This document shows positions 63,889 through 64,000 of a stretch of DNA of 64,000 nt, piece after piece. The stretch covers positions 1-64,000 of the forward strand of contig NZ_FOWR01000026.1 of the NCBI RefSeq assembly GCF_900115495.1, given 5' to 3'. Within the stretch, counting starts at the first letter, position 1. The number at the start of each line of letters is the position of its first letter. Source of the stretch: Enterovibrio norvegicus DSM 15893. Lineage in GTDB: Bacteria > Pseudomonadota > Gammaproteobacteria > Enterobacterales > Vibrionaceae. The notes beneath the pieces are model-generated. The model made no database searches, was not told where the DNA came from, and worked only from the letters and a program-made list of their open reading frames with translations. Position numbers and translations under genes: made by a program.

Positions 63889-64000
63889 GACACCTGCTTT
63901 CCTTGGGTAAAACGGGCAATCCCGACAATGCGACACACCGATACGTTGTCGGTGTTCTTTAATCATAGACCGAAGATTATACCGTAGCAGATTGCCGACA

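Overview
This window looks like a piece of a chromosome from a gammaproteobacterium, most likely of the family Vibrionaceae. The evidence is gene content and order: hemA-prfA-prmC-sirB2-sirB1-kdsA divergent from lolB-ispE-prs-pth-ychF, a CopA/CueR/CopG copper set, ilvLGMEDA next to yifB, and tRNA genes very close to those of Escherichia coli. I cannot fix the genus from sequence reading alone. Gene density is high and almost everything is vegetative; only the first 2.2 kb looks mobile or decayed.

Layout. 1-2.2 kb: the tail of an IS256-family insertion sequence that has cut the 3' end of a seven-repeat FG-GAP lipoprotein gene, which also carries an in-frame TAG. 2.3-5.5 kb: a TRAP transporter (dctP, then dctQM behind an intercistronic terminator). 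5.8-7.9 kb: a PepSY-TM membrane protein and a small DUF2946 protein. 8.1-11.0 kb: metNIQ under a row of MetJ boxes. 11-12.1 kb: a TauE/SafE exporter and a SelW-like CxxC protein. 12.2-14.5 kb: an uncharacterised four-gene operon of two DUF1538 membrane proteins, a PII-like protein and a CBS-domain protein. 14.7-32.2 kb: yfcH, then a block holding ybbP, ybbA, tesA, ybbO, cnoX, cueR, copA, ybaK and ushA, the same genes that cluster in one region of the E. coli chromosome. Inserted in the block are copG, a TraB/GumN protein, a tRNA-Pro array, smrA, a LysE-type exporter and several very small membrane-protein genes. 32.4-33.7 kb: an NhaC-type transporter with MetJ boxes, probably the methionine importer MetT. 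34.1-36.0 kb: a chemoreceptor. 36.1-46.2 kb: the kdsA-hemA and lolB-ychF housekeeping clusters. 46.5-47.2 kb: a six-gene tRNA operon (Met-Leu-Gln-Met-Leu-Leu). 47.4-50.0 kb: a DeoR-type regulator and glmS. 50.3-51.3 kb: two paralogous XRE regulators. 51.4-57.9 kb: ilvLGMEDA with a leader peptide and attenuator. 58-64 kb: yifB (comM), yihG, dsbA-srkA, ccoG.

How the parts work together. Methionine supply is served twice: metNIQ and metT both have perfect AGACGTCT MetJ boxes next to the -35 element. Copper is handled by CueR, a CopA with three metal-binding domains, a translationally coupled 28-residue membrane protein and the periplasmic CopG. Branched-chain amino acid synthesis is controlled by an Ile/Val-rich leader peptide. 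A 21-residue membrane peptide sits behind a convincing PhoB box. Points that most deserve a second look are the DUF1538/PII/CBS operon, the PhoB-linked micro-gene, the CopA-coupled micro-gene, the tRNA-Pro array with two degenerate members carrying inserted hairpins, and the doubly broken FG-GAP gene.
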